A stretch of DNA of 64,000 nt from Agrococcus jejuensis (GTDB lineage: Bacteria; Actinomycetota; Actinomycetes; Actinomycetales; Microbacteriaceae): the NCBI RefSeq assembly GCF_900099705.1, contig NZ_LT629695.1, positions 2,294,001 through 2,358,000 on the forward strand, read 5' to 3'. How positions within the stretch are numbered: the stretch's first letter is position 1; each line of letters begins with the position of its first letter. The notes beneath the pieces are model-generated. The model made no database searches and was not told the origin of the DNA. It saw only the letters and a program-made list of their open reading frames with translations. This document shows positions 1 to 7,197 of the stretch, one piece after another. The position numbers were made by a program, and so were the translations under genes.

Positions 1-63
1 CCTGCCAGGCGACGCCGAGGCTCAGGCGACGGCGTCTCGCCGGGGGTCGTCTCGCGCGCGGCG

Positions 64-94
64 TTGGACGCGGCGCATGCCGCGCTGGCAATAT
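64..94 (+). promoter_or_regulatory. Promoter of the ArsR-type regulator
   Basis: TTGGAC (64-69) could be a -35 box and CAATAT (89-94) a -10 box, with a long 19-base spacer. The -10 box ends six bases before the ATG at 101, the spacing of a leaderless transcript. Assigned by eye from spacing and hexamer similarity only. Confidence 0.4.
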
Positions 95-100
95 GTCGCC

Positions 101-697
101 ATGGCCGACATCTTCAGCGTGATCGCGGACGCCACGAGGCGCGAGATCCTCGGCGTGCTCCTCGACCGTCGAGCGACGACGGGCGAGGCGAGCGTCAGCG
201 AGATCGTCGAGGCGCTCGGAGTGGCGCAGCCGACCGTCTCGAAGCACCTCAAGACCCTGCGCGACGTGGGGCTCGTCGAGGTGCGCGAGGAGGGCCAGCA
301 CCGCTACTACCGCATCGATCCCGCGCCGCTCGACGAGGTCGACGACTGGCTCATGCCGTTCGTGTTCGCGGGCGACGACCAGGGCCAGGAGGGCGGCCTG
401 GGTGCTGCGGCGTTCGCGGCATGGGCGGGTGCGAACGTGTCGTTCAAGTCGGCAGCCGAGCAGGCGCGCACCGCCGCCGAGCAGGCGCTCGAGCGCGCGA
501 ACCACATGGTCGAGAACCCGGCGCCCGTCGGCGAGTCGCTCGGCCGTCGCGTCGCGGACGCGGCGCACGAGGCGCGCCAGAAGGCCGCCGAGCTGCAGAC
601 GTGGCTCGACGAGCTGCAGGCGCGCATCGACGAGCGCCGCGGCGGTGCGTCGCGAGCGATCGAGCAGGCGCGCGACCGTCTGCGTCGTCGCGACTGA
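101..697 (+). CDS. ArsR-type winged-helix transcriptional regulator with long helical tail
   Basis: A 198-residue DNA-binding protein. Residues about 1-80 form a winged helix-turn-helix: a leading helix with ADATRREIL, a recognition helix around QPTVSKHLKTL (about 43-53) and a wing containing GQHRYYR. This is the pattern of ArsR-family repressors, but no metal-binding cysteine motif is visible, so metal sensing is unlikely. Residues about 105-198 are rich in Ala, Glu, Gln and Arg and look like long amphipathic helices, an extension not found in minimal ArsR proteins. I chose the ATG at 101 rather than the in-frame ATG at 77 because homologs normally start near MADIF and a -10-like box lies six bases before it. 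The ribosomal bS22 gene follows. The target genes cannot be read from the sequence. Confidence 0.8.
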   Translation: MADIFSVIADATRREILGVLLDRRATTGEASVSEIVEALGVAQPTVSKHLKTLRDVGLVEVREEGQHRYYRIDPAPLDEVDDWLMPFVFAGDDQGQEGGLGAAAFAAWAGANVSFKSAAEQARTAAEQALERANHMVENPAPVGESLGRRVADAAHEARQKAAELQTWLDELQARIDERRGGASRAIEQARDRLRRRD

Positions 698-738
698 CGG
701 ACGTCGAGGCCGCATCCGTCGAGCATCCGCGGGTGCGA

Positions 739-744
739 TAGGCT
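739..744 (+). promoter_or_regulatory. -10 box for bS22
   Basis: TAGGCT matches the -10 hexamer seen before many genes here. It lies about 70 bases before the bS22 start, so this transcript would carry a leader. An AGGA ribosome-binding sequence precedes the ATG at 814. Confidence 0.4.
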
Positions 745-813
745 GGTCGGCAGTGTTCTCCGGCGCGCTCCGCGGTCGGCAGAGACGTCACGACATCGGA
801 AAGCGAGGATCGA

Positions 814-912
814 ATGGGTTCGGTCGTCAAGAAGCGCCGCAAGCGCATGGCCAAGAAGAAGCACCGCAAGCTGCTGCGCAAGACGCGTCACCAGCGTCGC
901 AACCGCAAGTAG
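814..912 (+). CDS. 30S ribosomal protein bS22 (AURKAIP1/COX24-domain miniprotein)
   Basis: A 32-residue, extremely basic peptide starting MGSVVKKRRKRMAKKKHRK and ending in an Arg/Asn-rich stretch. It matches the actinobacterial miniprotein first annotated as an AURKAIP1/COX24-domain protein and later seen in mycobacterial ribosome structures as bS22 of the small subunit. Length (about 33 residues) and the KKRRKRM...KKKHRKLLR pattern are diagnostic for the family. It has an AGGA-type ribosome-binding site and stands alone between the ArsR-type regulator and a glutaredoxin-like gene. It is too short for most gene finders. Confidence 0.9.
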   Translation: MGSVVKKRRKRMAKKKHRKLLRKTRHQRRNRK

Positions 913-998
913 GCGACTGCTTCGACTCAGCGCTCGACACCTCGGTGTCGGGCGCTTCGTCGTTCCCGGAGCGTGATCGACGCACCTACCCTGGAGGC

Positions 999-1250
999 AT
1001 GGTCGAGGTCACGTTCGTCGCGAAGCCCGGCTGCCACCTGTGCGACGTCGCGCGCCCGATCGTCGAGGGCGTCGTCGGCGAGTTCCCTGGCCGCGCCACG
1101 CTCGTCGAGCTCGACATGACGAAGGATGCGGCGCTCGCCGAGCGATGGAGCGAGGATGTGCCCGTCGTGCTCGTCGATGGCCGGCCGCACGCCTCGTGGC
1201 GCGTCGACGCCGCGCGGCTGCGCGACCGCATCGAGCGCGCGCTCGCCTGA
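999..1250 (+). CDS. Glutaredoxin-like thioredoxin-fold protein
   Basis: An 83-residue thioredoxin-fold protein. After a first beta strand (VEVTFVAK) it carries a CHLC redox motif at residues 12-15, then the helix, strand and Val-Pro loop (EDVPVVLVDG) typical of glutaredoxin-like DUF836 proteins. It probably acts as a small cytosolic thiol-disulfide carrier; its partner is unknown. The ATG at 999 is preceded both by GGAGG and, six bases upstream, by a TACCCT -10-like box (987-992). The gene converges on a membrane-protein gene, with a 15-base inverted repeat between them. Confidence 0.8.
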   Translation: MVEVTFVAKPGCHLCDVARPIVEGVVGEFPGRATLVELDMTKDAALAERWSEDVPVVLVDGRPHASWRVDAARLRDRIERALA

Positions 1251-1260
1251 CGTCCGGCGA

Positions 1261-1323
1261 GATGTGCGCGAATCCGGGCACTCGTGACGCTCAGCGCCGC
1301 GAGACCCTGGATTCGCGCACATC
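1261..1323. terminator. Perfect 15-base inverted repeat between convergent genes
   Basis: GATGTGCGCGAATCC (1261-1275) is exactly complementary in inverted orientation to 1309-1323, with a 33-base loop. It begins 10 bases after the glutaredoxin-like gene and ends before the convergent membrane-protein gene. Position suggests a bidirectional terminator or a REP-like palindrome; there is no U-tract. Confidence 0.55.
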
Positions 1324-1346
1324 GCGCCGTGCGGCGCGAGCGACGG

Positions 1347-1826
1347 TCAGGCGACGGGCTTGAAGAAGGGGATCGAGCCCCGCGGCCGGTGCACCTCGCC
1401 GCGGCCGGCCTTCGTGCCGCCGAGCACCATGTGCACGATCGTCGCGATGCCGGCGATCGTGATGAGCACGAACCACGGGATGAACGCGCGCGGGTCGGTC
1501 GTGACGCCGGCGGTCTCGAGCACGAGCACGACGATGCCGGTGAGGGCGAACCCGCCGATCGTGATCGTCGCGAACGTCAGCTGCCAGTTCGCCGCCTGCC
1601 GCGACACCTCGGCTGCGAACCCGCCTGCGGGGCGCAGCCGCACGTGGGTCACGACGGGCGCGACCCACGACACGATCTGCGAGACGATCGGCACGGGCAC
1701 GAGGGAGACGAAGCCGATCCACCACGCGAGCGCGCCCGTGACGGGCATGGCGTGCGCCTGCGGCTCGGGGCCGCCGACGGCGCCGGGCGCCACCTCGTAG
1801 CGGTCGTGCTGCTCGGGGGTCGTCAC
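1347..1826 (-). CDS. Small integral membrane protein, DUF4870-like
   Basis: A 159-residue protein with three or four hydrophobic segments: about 29-55 (ALAWWIGFVSLVPVPIVSQIV), 85-107 and 116-137. A block resembling AxxVSRQAANWQLTF sits before the second segment; this recalls the 'EALNFQLT' block of DUF4870 membrane proteins, though I cannot confirm family membership. No signal peptide or catalytic motif is visible. It starts with GTG and lies 19 bases downstream of aspS on the same strand, so it is probably co-transcribed with it. Function unknown. Confidence 0.6.
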   Translation of the reverse strand: MTTPEQHDRYEVAPGAVGGPEPQAHAMPVTGALAWWIGFVSLVPVPIVSQIVSWVAPVVTHVRLRPAGGFAAEVSRQAANWQLTFATITIGGFALTGIVVLVLETAGVTTDPRAFIPWFVLITIAGIATIVHMVLGGTKAGRGEVHRPRGSIPFFKPVA

Positions 1827-1845
1827 CGCATCCGCCTGTCGTGCG

Positions 1846-3147
1846 TCAGGGCTCGAGGCGCGTGGGGCCGCGGAACAGGTAGGTCGTCTCGCGGATCGAC
1901 GGGAGGCCGAGCATGAGCATGACGACGCGGGCGAGGCCCATGCCGAAGCCGCCGTGCGGGGGCACGCCGTAGCGGAAGAAGTCGAGGTAGCTCGACAGCT
2001 CCTCGGGGTCCATGCCCTTCGAGCGCGCCTGGTCCTCGAGCACCTCGACGCGGTGCTCGCGCTGCGCGCCCGTCGCGATCTCCGTGCCCTTGTAGAGCAG
2101 GTCGTACGAGCTCGTCAGACCCTCGCCGTGACGCATGTGGTAGAACGGCCGCACCGTGTCGGGGTAGTCGGTGACGAACACGAAGTCGTGCCCCATCGTC
2201 TCGGCGACGTGAGCGCTGACCCGGCGCTCTGCCTCGGGGTCGAGGTCGCCGTCGGCGCGCTCGATCGTGTGGCCGCGGGCCTCGACGATCTGCTTCGCCG
2301 CGGCGTGGCTGATGCGCGGGAACGGCAGCGTCGGCACCTGCAGCTCGATGCCGAAGGCGTCGCGGATCTGGTCGCCGTAGCGCTCGACGACGGCCGTGAT
2401 GGCGTCGGTGAGCAGCGCCTCGTGGTGCGCCATGACGTCCTCGTGGCTGTCGATCCACGACAGCTCGGCGTCGACCGAGGTGAACTCGGTCGCGTGGCGG
2501 GAGGTGAACGACGGGTCGGCGCGGAAGGCCGGCGCGATCTCGAAGATCTTGCCGAAGCCGGCGCCCTGCGCCATCTGCTTGAAGAACTGCGGGCTCTGCG
2601 CGAGGTACGCCGTCGTCTCGAAGTACGGCACCTCGAAGAGCTCGGCGCGCGACTCCGACGCGGAGGCCATGAGCTTCGGCGTGTGGATCTCGATGAAGCC
2701 CTCGTCGATCCAGCGCGTGCGGAACGCGTGCTCGATGGCCGTCTGCACGCGGAAGATGAGCTGCGCCTCGGGGCGGCGCAGGTCGAGCATGCGGTGGTCG
2801 AGGCGCTTGTCGATGCCGGTCTCGGCGTCGATGGGCGAGTCGAGCGCGGTCGTCTCGACGACGAGCGACGCGATCTTCACCTCGAGGCCGCCGAGCTTCA
2901 CGCGCTCGTCGTGCTTCAGCTCGCCCTCGACGGTCACGAACGAGCCGTGCATGAGGGCCGAGATCGACGCGGCCGTCTCGGCGGTGTCGTCGTTCACGGG
3001 GTTCACGAGCTGGGCCGAGCCCGACTCGTCGCGCAGGATGACGAACTGCACGCGCTTCTGATCGCGCACCGTCTCGACCCATCCCTGGACCTTGACGGGT
3101 CCGGCGTCGTGGGCGGCGAGGTCGGCGATGAGGGTGCGTGCAGTCAC
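1846..3147 (-). CDS. aspS: Aspartate--tRNA ligase, archaeal-type (probably Asp/Asn non-discriminating)
   Basis: A 433-residue class II synthetase that charges tRNA with aspartate. An N-terminal OB-fold anticodon-binding domain (about 1-105, VQGWVETVRDQKRVQFVILRD) is followed by the catalytic core. Motif 2 lies around FRADPSFTSRHATEFTSVD and motif 3 around GFGMGLARVVMLMLG near residue 410. The protein lacks the large insertion domain of ordinary bacterial AspRS (about 590 residues) and has archaeal/eukaryotic length and architecture. Enzymes of this kind often aspartylate both tRNA-Asp and tRNA-Asn, with GatCAB finishing Asn-tRNA; that specificity is inferred. The start is GTG, with TAGGCT six bases upstream (leaderless). 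Confidence 0.92.
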   Translation of the reverse strand: MTARTLIADLAAHDAGPVKVQGWVETVRDQKRVQFVILRDESGSAQLVNPVNDDTAETAASISALMHGSFVTVEGELKHDERVKLGGLEVKIASLVVETTALDSPIDAETGIDKRLDHRMLDLRRPEAQLIFRVQTAIEHAFRTRWIDEGFIEIHTPKLMASASESRAELFEVPYFETTAYLAQSPQFFKQMAQGAGFGKIFEIAPAFRADPSFTSRHATEFTSVDAELSWIDSHEDVMAHHEALLTDAITAVVERYGDQIRDAFGIELQVPTLPFPRISHAAAKQIVEARGHTIERADGDLDPEAERRVSAHVAETMGHDFVFVTDYPDTVRPFYHMRHGEGLTSSYDLLYKGTEIATGAQREHRVEVLEDQARSKGMDPEELSSYLDFFRYGVPPHGGFGMGLARVVMLMLGLPSIRETTYLFRGPTRLEP

Positions 3148-3153
3148 CCGTAC

Positions 3154-3159
3154 AGCCTA
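3154..3159 (-). promoter_or_regulatory. -10 box of leaderless aspS
   Basis: On the minus strand TAGGCT is followed by six bases (GTACGG) and then the GTG start of aspS at 3147. No clear -35 match is seen. Confidence 0.5.
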
Positions 3160-3234
3160 CGGGCGCGCGCGTGCGCCGCCAGCCGCGGCCGTCCACCCCT
3201 CGCAGGACCGCGCGCGACCACCCATGCTGGCTGC

Positions 3235-3549
3235 ATGACGGATGCGGATGCCGACGCGATCGACGCCGAGCGCTGGCTCGTGATCGACGGTCGCCGGTGG
3301 CGGCGCACCGACCCGTCGCTGCCCGACGACGTGCAGGAGGCGCTGCGGTCGCACCTCGGGCGCGGTCGCGCGGCGGTGCGCGCGGGCAAGGCTGCCGACG
3401 ACGACCGCGCGATCGCCGCTGCCCGGCGCCGCGTCGACCTCGCGAAGCACGGCCTGGGGGAGCGCGGTCCGCGGTGGTGGGACGAGCCCGAGGCCGACCG
3501 CCTCGCTCGCGCCCGCGACGCCATCCGCGAGCTCGACCGGCTCGCGTGA
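3235..3549 (+). CDS. Conserved hypothetical protein (small, charged)
   Basis: A 104-residue soluble protein with the pattern WLVIDGRRWRRTDPSLP near residue 15, a helical Arg/Ala-rich middle, and an ERGPRWWDE block near residue 83. I remember similar proteins from Microbacteriaceae and other bacteria annotated without solid function (some misleadingly as 'biopolymer transporter Tol'). No enzyme motif, signal peptide or membrane segment is visible. A CATGCT -10-like box (3223-3228) sits six bases before the ATG. It converges with the YrhB-like gene, whose stop lies one base away. Confidence 0.65.
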   Translation: MTDADADAIDAERWLVIDGRRWRRTDPSLPDDVQEALRSHLGRGRAAVRAGKAADDDRAIAAARRRVDLAKHGLGERGPRWWDEPEADRLARARDAIRELDRLA

Positions 3550-3550
3550 G

Positions 3551-3883
3551 TCAGCGCCCGCGCGATGCGCGCCAGCGGGAGACGCCCTCGTCGACGGGGA
3601 ACGCGGACGGCAGCATCGCGACCGCGCCATCGTCCTTCGCGACGAGGTAGGGGCCGGCGCCGATGAGCATGCGGCGCGCGTCGCCCGTCGCGACGAAGTC
3701 AGCGGCGTTCCACACGACGATCCACACGTCGCCGTGGTCGAGGATGCCGTCGATGCCGCGTTCGCCGTCGAAGATCGCGTACCGCGCTCCCGACTGCGCC
3801 TCGAGGGCGTCGAGCATGAGTCGCACGATCTCGAGCGCGCGCTCGCGCGAGATGCCGGGCGACGCCTCGCGCTCGGCATCCAC
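3551..3883 (-). CDS. YrhB/Imm35-like small protein
   Basis: About 110 residues from a GTG start: ISRERALEIVRLMLDALE, then WIVVWNAADFVATGDARRMLIGAGPYLV, then a short strand and PVDEGVSRW. The order of a helix, 'W-V-x-NxxxFxxTGD', 'GxGPYLV' and a closing helix resembles the YrhB / immunity-protein-35 fold, found both as stand-alone proteins and as immunity proteins beside toxins. No toxin gene is next to it. It lies five bases after the PPOX-family gene and is probably co-transcribed. The GTG at 3883 is chosen because it starts just before the first helix; the reading frame stays open further upstream. Confidence 0.5.
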   Translation of the reverse strand: MDAEREASPGISRERALEIVRLMLDALEAQSGARYAIFDGERGIDGILDHGDVWIVVWNAADFVATGDARRMLIGAGPYLVAKDDGAVAMLPSAFPVDEGVSRWRASRGR

Positions 3884-3888
3884 GGCGG

Positions 3889-4326
3889 TCAGCCGGCTGC
3901 GCTCGTCGCGACGATCTGCCCACCGCCGACGGCGATGAACTTCGTCGGCTCGATCGTGATGATCACGCGCTCGGCGGCGTCGTCGATCGGGTAGTCCATC
4001 CCGTAGCGGTGCTGCAGACCCTTGTAGAAGGAGGCGACGTCGTCGTCCTCGACCACGTCGACGACGCGGCCGCGCACCTCGAGCGCGCGCAGCGGCGACG
4101 CCGGGTCGTGGATCGAGAACGAGACGCGCCCCTCGTGCTCGAGGTTGCGGAACTTCTGCCGCGAGCGCGTGTGGGTGATGCGCACGACGCGGCCGTCCCA
4201 GTCGAACCACATGACGCTCGACTGCGGTGCGCCGTCCGGGCGCACCGTGGCCATGTGGGCGTAGTGCGCCTCGACGAGCAGGTCGGCGTGCGACGCGGGC
4301 AGCACGGGGTTCAGCGGGGCTCCCAT
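3889..4326 (-). CDS. PPOX-class F420/FMN-dependent oxidoreductase-like protein
   Basis: A 145-residue split beta-barrel protein of the pyridoxamine-phosphate-oxidase-like superfamily. HYAHMATVRPDGAPQSSVMWFDWDGRVVRITHTRSRQKFRNL at about residues 17-60 is the usual flavin/F420-binding signature, with the Arg/Lys-rich TRSRQKFRNL loop contacting cofactor phosphate in this family. The length fits the 'PPOX class F420-dependent oxidoreductase' group common in actinobacteria. Substrate unknown. The ATG at 4326 has GGAGG directly upstream and a CACGCT -10-like box. The YrhB-like gene follows five bases later. Confidence 0.8.
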   Translation of the reverse strand: MGAPLNPVLPASHADLLVEAHYAHMATVRPDGAPQSSVMWFDWDGRVVRITHTRSRQKFRNLEHEGRVSFSIHDPASPLRALEVRGRVVDVVEDDDVASFYKGLQHRYGMDYPIDDAAERVIITIEPTKFIAVGGGQIVATSAAG

Positions 4327-4388
4327 GCCTCCAGCGTGGCACGCGGAGGTCGGGAGCGGGGAGGCGGGAGCGGTCGGCTCGAGACGCG

Positions 4389-4931
4389 CTAGTCGCCGCA
4401 GACGCCGCCAGCCGGGGCCGTCTCCATCGCGAGCATGACGTCGACCGAGCCGGTGCCGAGGCGGCCGTCGACCTCGTACGTCAGGCGCACGCCCTCGGTG
4501 CGGCTCGCGGCATCCGACGTGGGCTCGAGCGCGATCGCGACGACCATCTCGTCGCCCGGCGCGACGGTGACAGGAGCGAACACCGGGTGGAGGCCGACCT
4601 CGTCGAGCGGGAACCCGACGTAGCCGACGTCGGGCGGCGCGACGGGGAGCAGGTCGAAGCCGACGACGCGCACCGCGTCGGGGTCGACGAGGGCCGCATC
4701 GGTCACGACGATCTCGGCGTTCGTCGCGTTGCGCACCATCGGGAGCGCGATCGCGACGCGGCCGTCGGCGTGCACGGGCGTGCACACCGTCACCGAGCCG
4801 TCGGTCATCGACTGCAGCGCCATCGACGGTGCCGCCCAGCCGAATGCGAGGAAGGCCCCCGCGGCGGCGAGGGCGACCGCCGCGCTCGCCGACAGCACGG
4901 GGTTCCGCGCGAGTGCGACACGAAGGCTCAT
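4389..4931 (-). CDS. Secreted or membrane-anchored protein of unknown function
   Basis: A 180-residue protein with an N-terminal hydrophobic segment (residues about 12-36, LSASAAVALAAAGAFLAFGWA) that could be a signal peptide or anchor. A beta-rich domain follows, with two cysteines far apart (VTVCTPV near 50 and the C-terminal GGVCGD) that may form a disulfide. The DGSVTVCTPV start and the repeated strands suggest an immunoglobulin-like extracellular domain, but I do not recognise the family. ATG 4931 is preceded by TACTGT plus six bases on the minus strand, indicating leaderless expression. Confidence 0.6.
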   Translation of the reverse strand: MSLRVALARNPVLSASAAVALAAAGAFLAFGWAAPSMALQSMTDGSVTVCTPVHADGRVAIALPMVRNATNAEIVVTDAALVDPDAVRVVGFDLLPVAPPDVGYVGFPLDEVGLHPVFAPVTVAPGDEMVVAIALEPTSDAASRTEGVRLTYEVDGRLGTGSVDVMLAMETAPAGGVCGD

Positions 4932-5096
4932 GGCGTGACAGTACCGACTCGCGCAGGGCTCGAGCGGCAGCGGCGCGCCGCGACTCGGCCACGCAGTGAC
5001 GCGCAGCGGCACGCCGAGGGAAGATCGCCCTCGAGACGCCGCTCAGCGTCACATCCGGCCGTCCGCAGCGTCGGCGGTGCCGCCTACCGTCGTGGC

Positions 5097-5639
5097 ATGA
5101 CCGCATCCGCGTGCCTCGTGCCCGACTGCGACGACGCCGCGCAGCCCGAGGCGCTCGTCGCGTTGTGCGCGCACCACCTCGCGCTCGCGGCCGAGTCGGC
5201 CGTCGTCGACGACGTGCTGCCGCATCCGTGCCCCGTGTGCGCGAGCCGCATCGGCATCCGGATGCCGTCGGGCACGGTGTGCGCCACGTGCGAGTGGCGC
5301 GTCGGCGAGGTGCCCGACGCCGACCTCGCCCCGCCGCGCGTCGACGTCGTCTACGCGCTGCGGTTCGAGGACCGCGTGAAGATCGGCACGACGTCGAACC
5401 TGCGGCAGCGGCTCGGCGCCATCTGGCACGAGGAGCTCGTGGCGCTCGAGCGCGGCGACCGCTCGCTCGAGCAGCGCAGGCACGCCGAGCTCTCGGAGGC
5501 GCGCATCGGCCGCACCGAGTGGTTCCGCATCACCGACGAGGTCGCCGCGCACCTCGCGGCGATCGGCGAGGGCCGCGATCCGTGGATGCAGCACGCGCGC
5601 TGGCGCAGCGAGGCGCTCGCGCTGCGCGGGCTCGCCTGA
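5097..5639 (+). CDS. GIY-YIG / T5orf172-type nuclease-fold protein with zinc-binding N terminus
   Basis: A 180-residue protein. Residues 1-30 (C6, C11, C24, H27) and 45-65 (CPVC and CATC pairs) form two likely zinc-binding clusters. A GIY-YIG-like core follows: VVYALRF (84-90), KIGTTSNLRQRL (95-106) and RTEWFRI near residue 141, the 'R-TEWF' hallmark of T5orf172/Bro-type nucleases. Such domains cut or bind DNA; the substrate here is unknown. TACCGT plus six bases precedes the ATG (leaderless). No methyltransferase or obvious defence partner adjoins it, so a stand-alone repair or regulatory role is as likely as defence. Confidence 0.7.
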   Translation: MTASACLVPDCDDAAQPEALVALCAHHLALAAESAVVDDVLPHPCPVCASRIGIRMPSGTVCATCEWRVGEVPDADLAPPRVDVVYALRFEDRVKIGTTSNLRQRLGAIWHEELVALERGDRSLEQRRHAELSEARIGRTEWFRITDEVAAHLAAIGEGRDPWMQHARWRSEALALRGLA

Positions 5640-5647
5640 CGCTCGCC

Positions 5648-5693
5648 TTGTGCTGTGTTCTCAGCACAAGTTGTGCTAGCTTCATCGCACAAG
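5648..5693. promoter_or_regulatory. TTGTGC inverted-repeat operator for the downstream GntR-type regulator
   Basis: TTGTGCT (5648-5654) and AGCACAA (5663-5669) form one inverted pair; TTGTGCT (5671-5677) and GCACAAG (5687-5693) form a second pair with nearly the same spacing. A TAGCTT -10-like box (5677-5682) lies inside the second. The two palindromes sit immediately upstream of the membrane protein/GntR operon, the usual place for autoregulation by YtrA-type regulators. Confidence 0.6.
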
Positions 5694-5716
5694 ATGCATC
5701 TCGCGAACGGAGCGGC

Positions 5717-6709
5717 ATGGGCCTCCTGCAGTACCTCCTCGGCAGCCTGCCGAGTCCTGATGTCGTGGCGCCATTGGTCGCCGGGATCGCCCTCGCGGGC
5801 ATCTCGTTCGTGTGGCGTCGTCCGCTGGTCACGCTGCCTGAAGGCGCGCGTCGCAGGCGCCTCCTCGTCGCGATGGGCGTGGGTGGTTCACTCGTCGTCG
5901 TGGCGACGAGCGTCGTCGCGAACGCGCTGACCGCCTCGATCGGCCCGCTCGACGCGACGGGGTACTCGGGCTGGTGGATGCGCCCGCTCGCGCTCGGTGC
6001 CGCGGGCATCGTGCTCGCGGTCGCGGCGGCCGCGCTCGCGACCGAGCACGCACCGGCACCCGGCGAACGTGCGCTGCTCCCACGGCGATCGTGGCTCGCG
6101 TTCGCGTCTGGGCCTGCGCTCGTCGCCGTGCTGGCGGTGGCGGCGCTGCTCGCCGCGACGATCGCCTGGCAGATCCGGATCGCCGTCGACGCGCCGGAGG
6201 ACGGCGCGTTCTACGGCCGCACCGGCGTGCATGTCGACCTGCCGGTGTGGATGCCGTTCACCACGGGCCAGGGCTACGTCGCGGGTGTCGGCTGGCCCAA
6301 CCACCTCGCGACGGGCGTCGCGCTCGCCGCCGTCCTCGCTCTGCTGTGGGCACTGCTGCGCGGCGATGCGGCACGGCCGGTGCCGGCCAGCGAGCCCGCG
6401 GCGACGACGCGGTCGACGCGCGTCGCGACGGCGAGGGTGCTCACGCTCGTCGCGCTCGGCGGCGTGCTCGCGACGTTCGGTGCGGTCTGGGCGTTCGTGG
6501 GCTTCACCGGCCAGATCGTCGTCGGTGTCGGCGACGATCTGCAGCCCGACGTCTTCCTCGGCACGGGCTACGCGATGCTCGCGCGGCCGATGCAGGCCGC
6601 GGGGCTCGCAGCGCAGGCGCTGGCTGTCGCGGTCCTCATGCGGCTCGCCATCGACACGACCCGTGCCGCCGTGGCTCGCCGCGCCGTGCCGGTCGAGACG
6701 TCGGCATGA
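5717..6709 (+). CDS. Multi-pass membrane protein of a GntR-controlled pair
   Basis: A 330-residue integral membrane protein with about seven hydrophobic segments: near residues 15-33, 52-74, 88-108, 127-150, 198-216, 242-265 and 295-315. No ATP-binding or transport signature is evident. Between segments four and five is a roughly 45-residue hydrophilic, probably extracytoplasmic loop. The gene overlaps the following GntR regulator by four bases (ATGA), so the two are translationally coupled, and the TTGTGC operator lies just upstream. YtrA-type regulators commonly control membrane proteins or ABC exporters in response to envelope stress; that role is inferred from context. Confidence 0.6.
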   Translation: MGLLQYLLGSLPSPDVVAPLVAGIALAGISFVWRRPLVTLPEGARRRRLLVAMGVGGSLVVVATSVVANALTASIGPLDATGYSGWWMRPLALGAAGIVLAVAAAALATEHAPAPGERALLPRRSWLAFASGPALVAVLAVAALLAATIAWQIRIAVDAPEDGAFYGRTGVHVDLPVWMPFTTGQGYVAGVGWPNHLATGVALAAVLALLWALLRGDAARPVPASEPAATTRSTRVATARVLTLVALGGVLATFGAVWAFVGFTGQIVVGVGDDLQPDVFLGTGYAMLARPMQAAGLAAQALAVAVLMRLAIDTTRAAVARRAVPVETSA

Positions 6710-7074
6710 CGCCGCTCGCGCCGGACTCCGCCGACGGCATCGCCGAGCTGCTGCGCGGCGCGATCCGATCGGGTCGTCTTGGCGATGGCGATCGTCTGCC
6801 GACGGTGCGGCAGACGGCTCGCGACTTCGGCGTCGCGCAGGCGACGGCAGCGAAGGCGTATCGGGCACTCGAGCAGGAGGGGCTCGTCGTCACGCGCACG
6901 GCAGCGGGCACGCGCGTCGCGCCCGGCGCCTCCCGCGCACCGGCAGACGTCGTCGCATCCGCCCGCGCACTGGTCGAGGTGTCGGAGCACGAGGGAGTCG
7001 CGTTCGACGACGTCGTCGGCGTGCTGCGCGCGCTCTGGCCCGCACCGAGCACGGACGATGCGTCGGATGCCTGA
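6706..7074 (+). CDS. GntR-family regulator, YtrA subfamily
   Basis: A 122-residue repressor-type protein: IAELLRGAIRSGRL, then DRLPTVRQTARDFGVAQATAAKAYRALEQEGLV, the complete GntR winged helix-turn-helix within residues 10-75. A TAAGTRVAP wing follows, with only a short helical tail instead of a ligand-binding FCD or UTRA domain. That architecture defines the YtrA subfamily. It is coupled to the upstream membrane-protein gene and probably binds the TTGTGC palindromes before that gene. The effector is unknown. Confidence 0.85.
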   Translation: MTPLAPDSADGIAELLRGAIRSGRLGDGDRLPTVRQTARDFGVAQATAAKAYRALEQEGLVVTRTAAGTRVAPGASRAPADVVASARALVEVSEHEGVAFDDVVGVLRALWPAPSTDDASDA

Positions 7075-7197
7075 CGTACCGACGGGCTCGGGGTGGCTCG
7101 AGCACGGCGCGATCGTCGTCGGCCTCGCTCGGTCGTGCGGAGACCGGGACGTCGCCACTGGTCGGGAGGCATAGGCGCGCTCGGTACCATGACGGCC

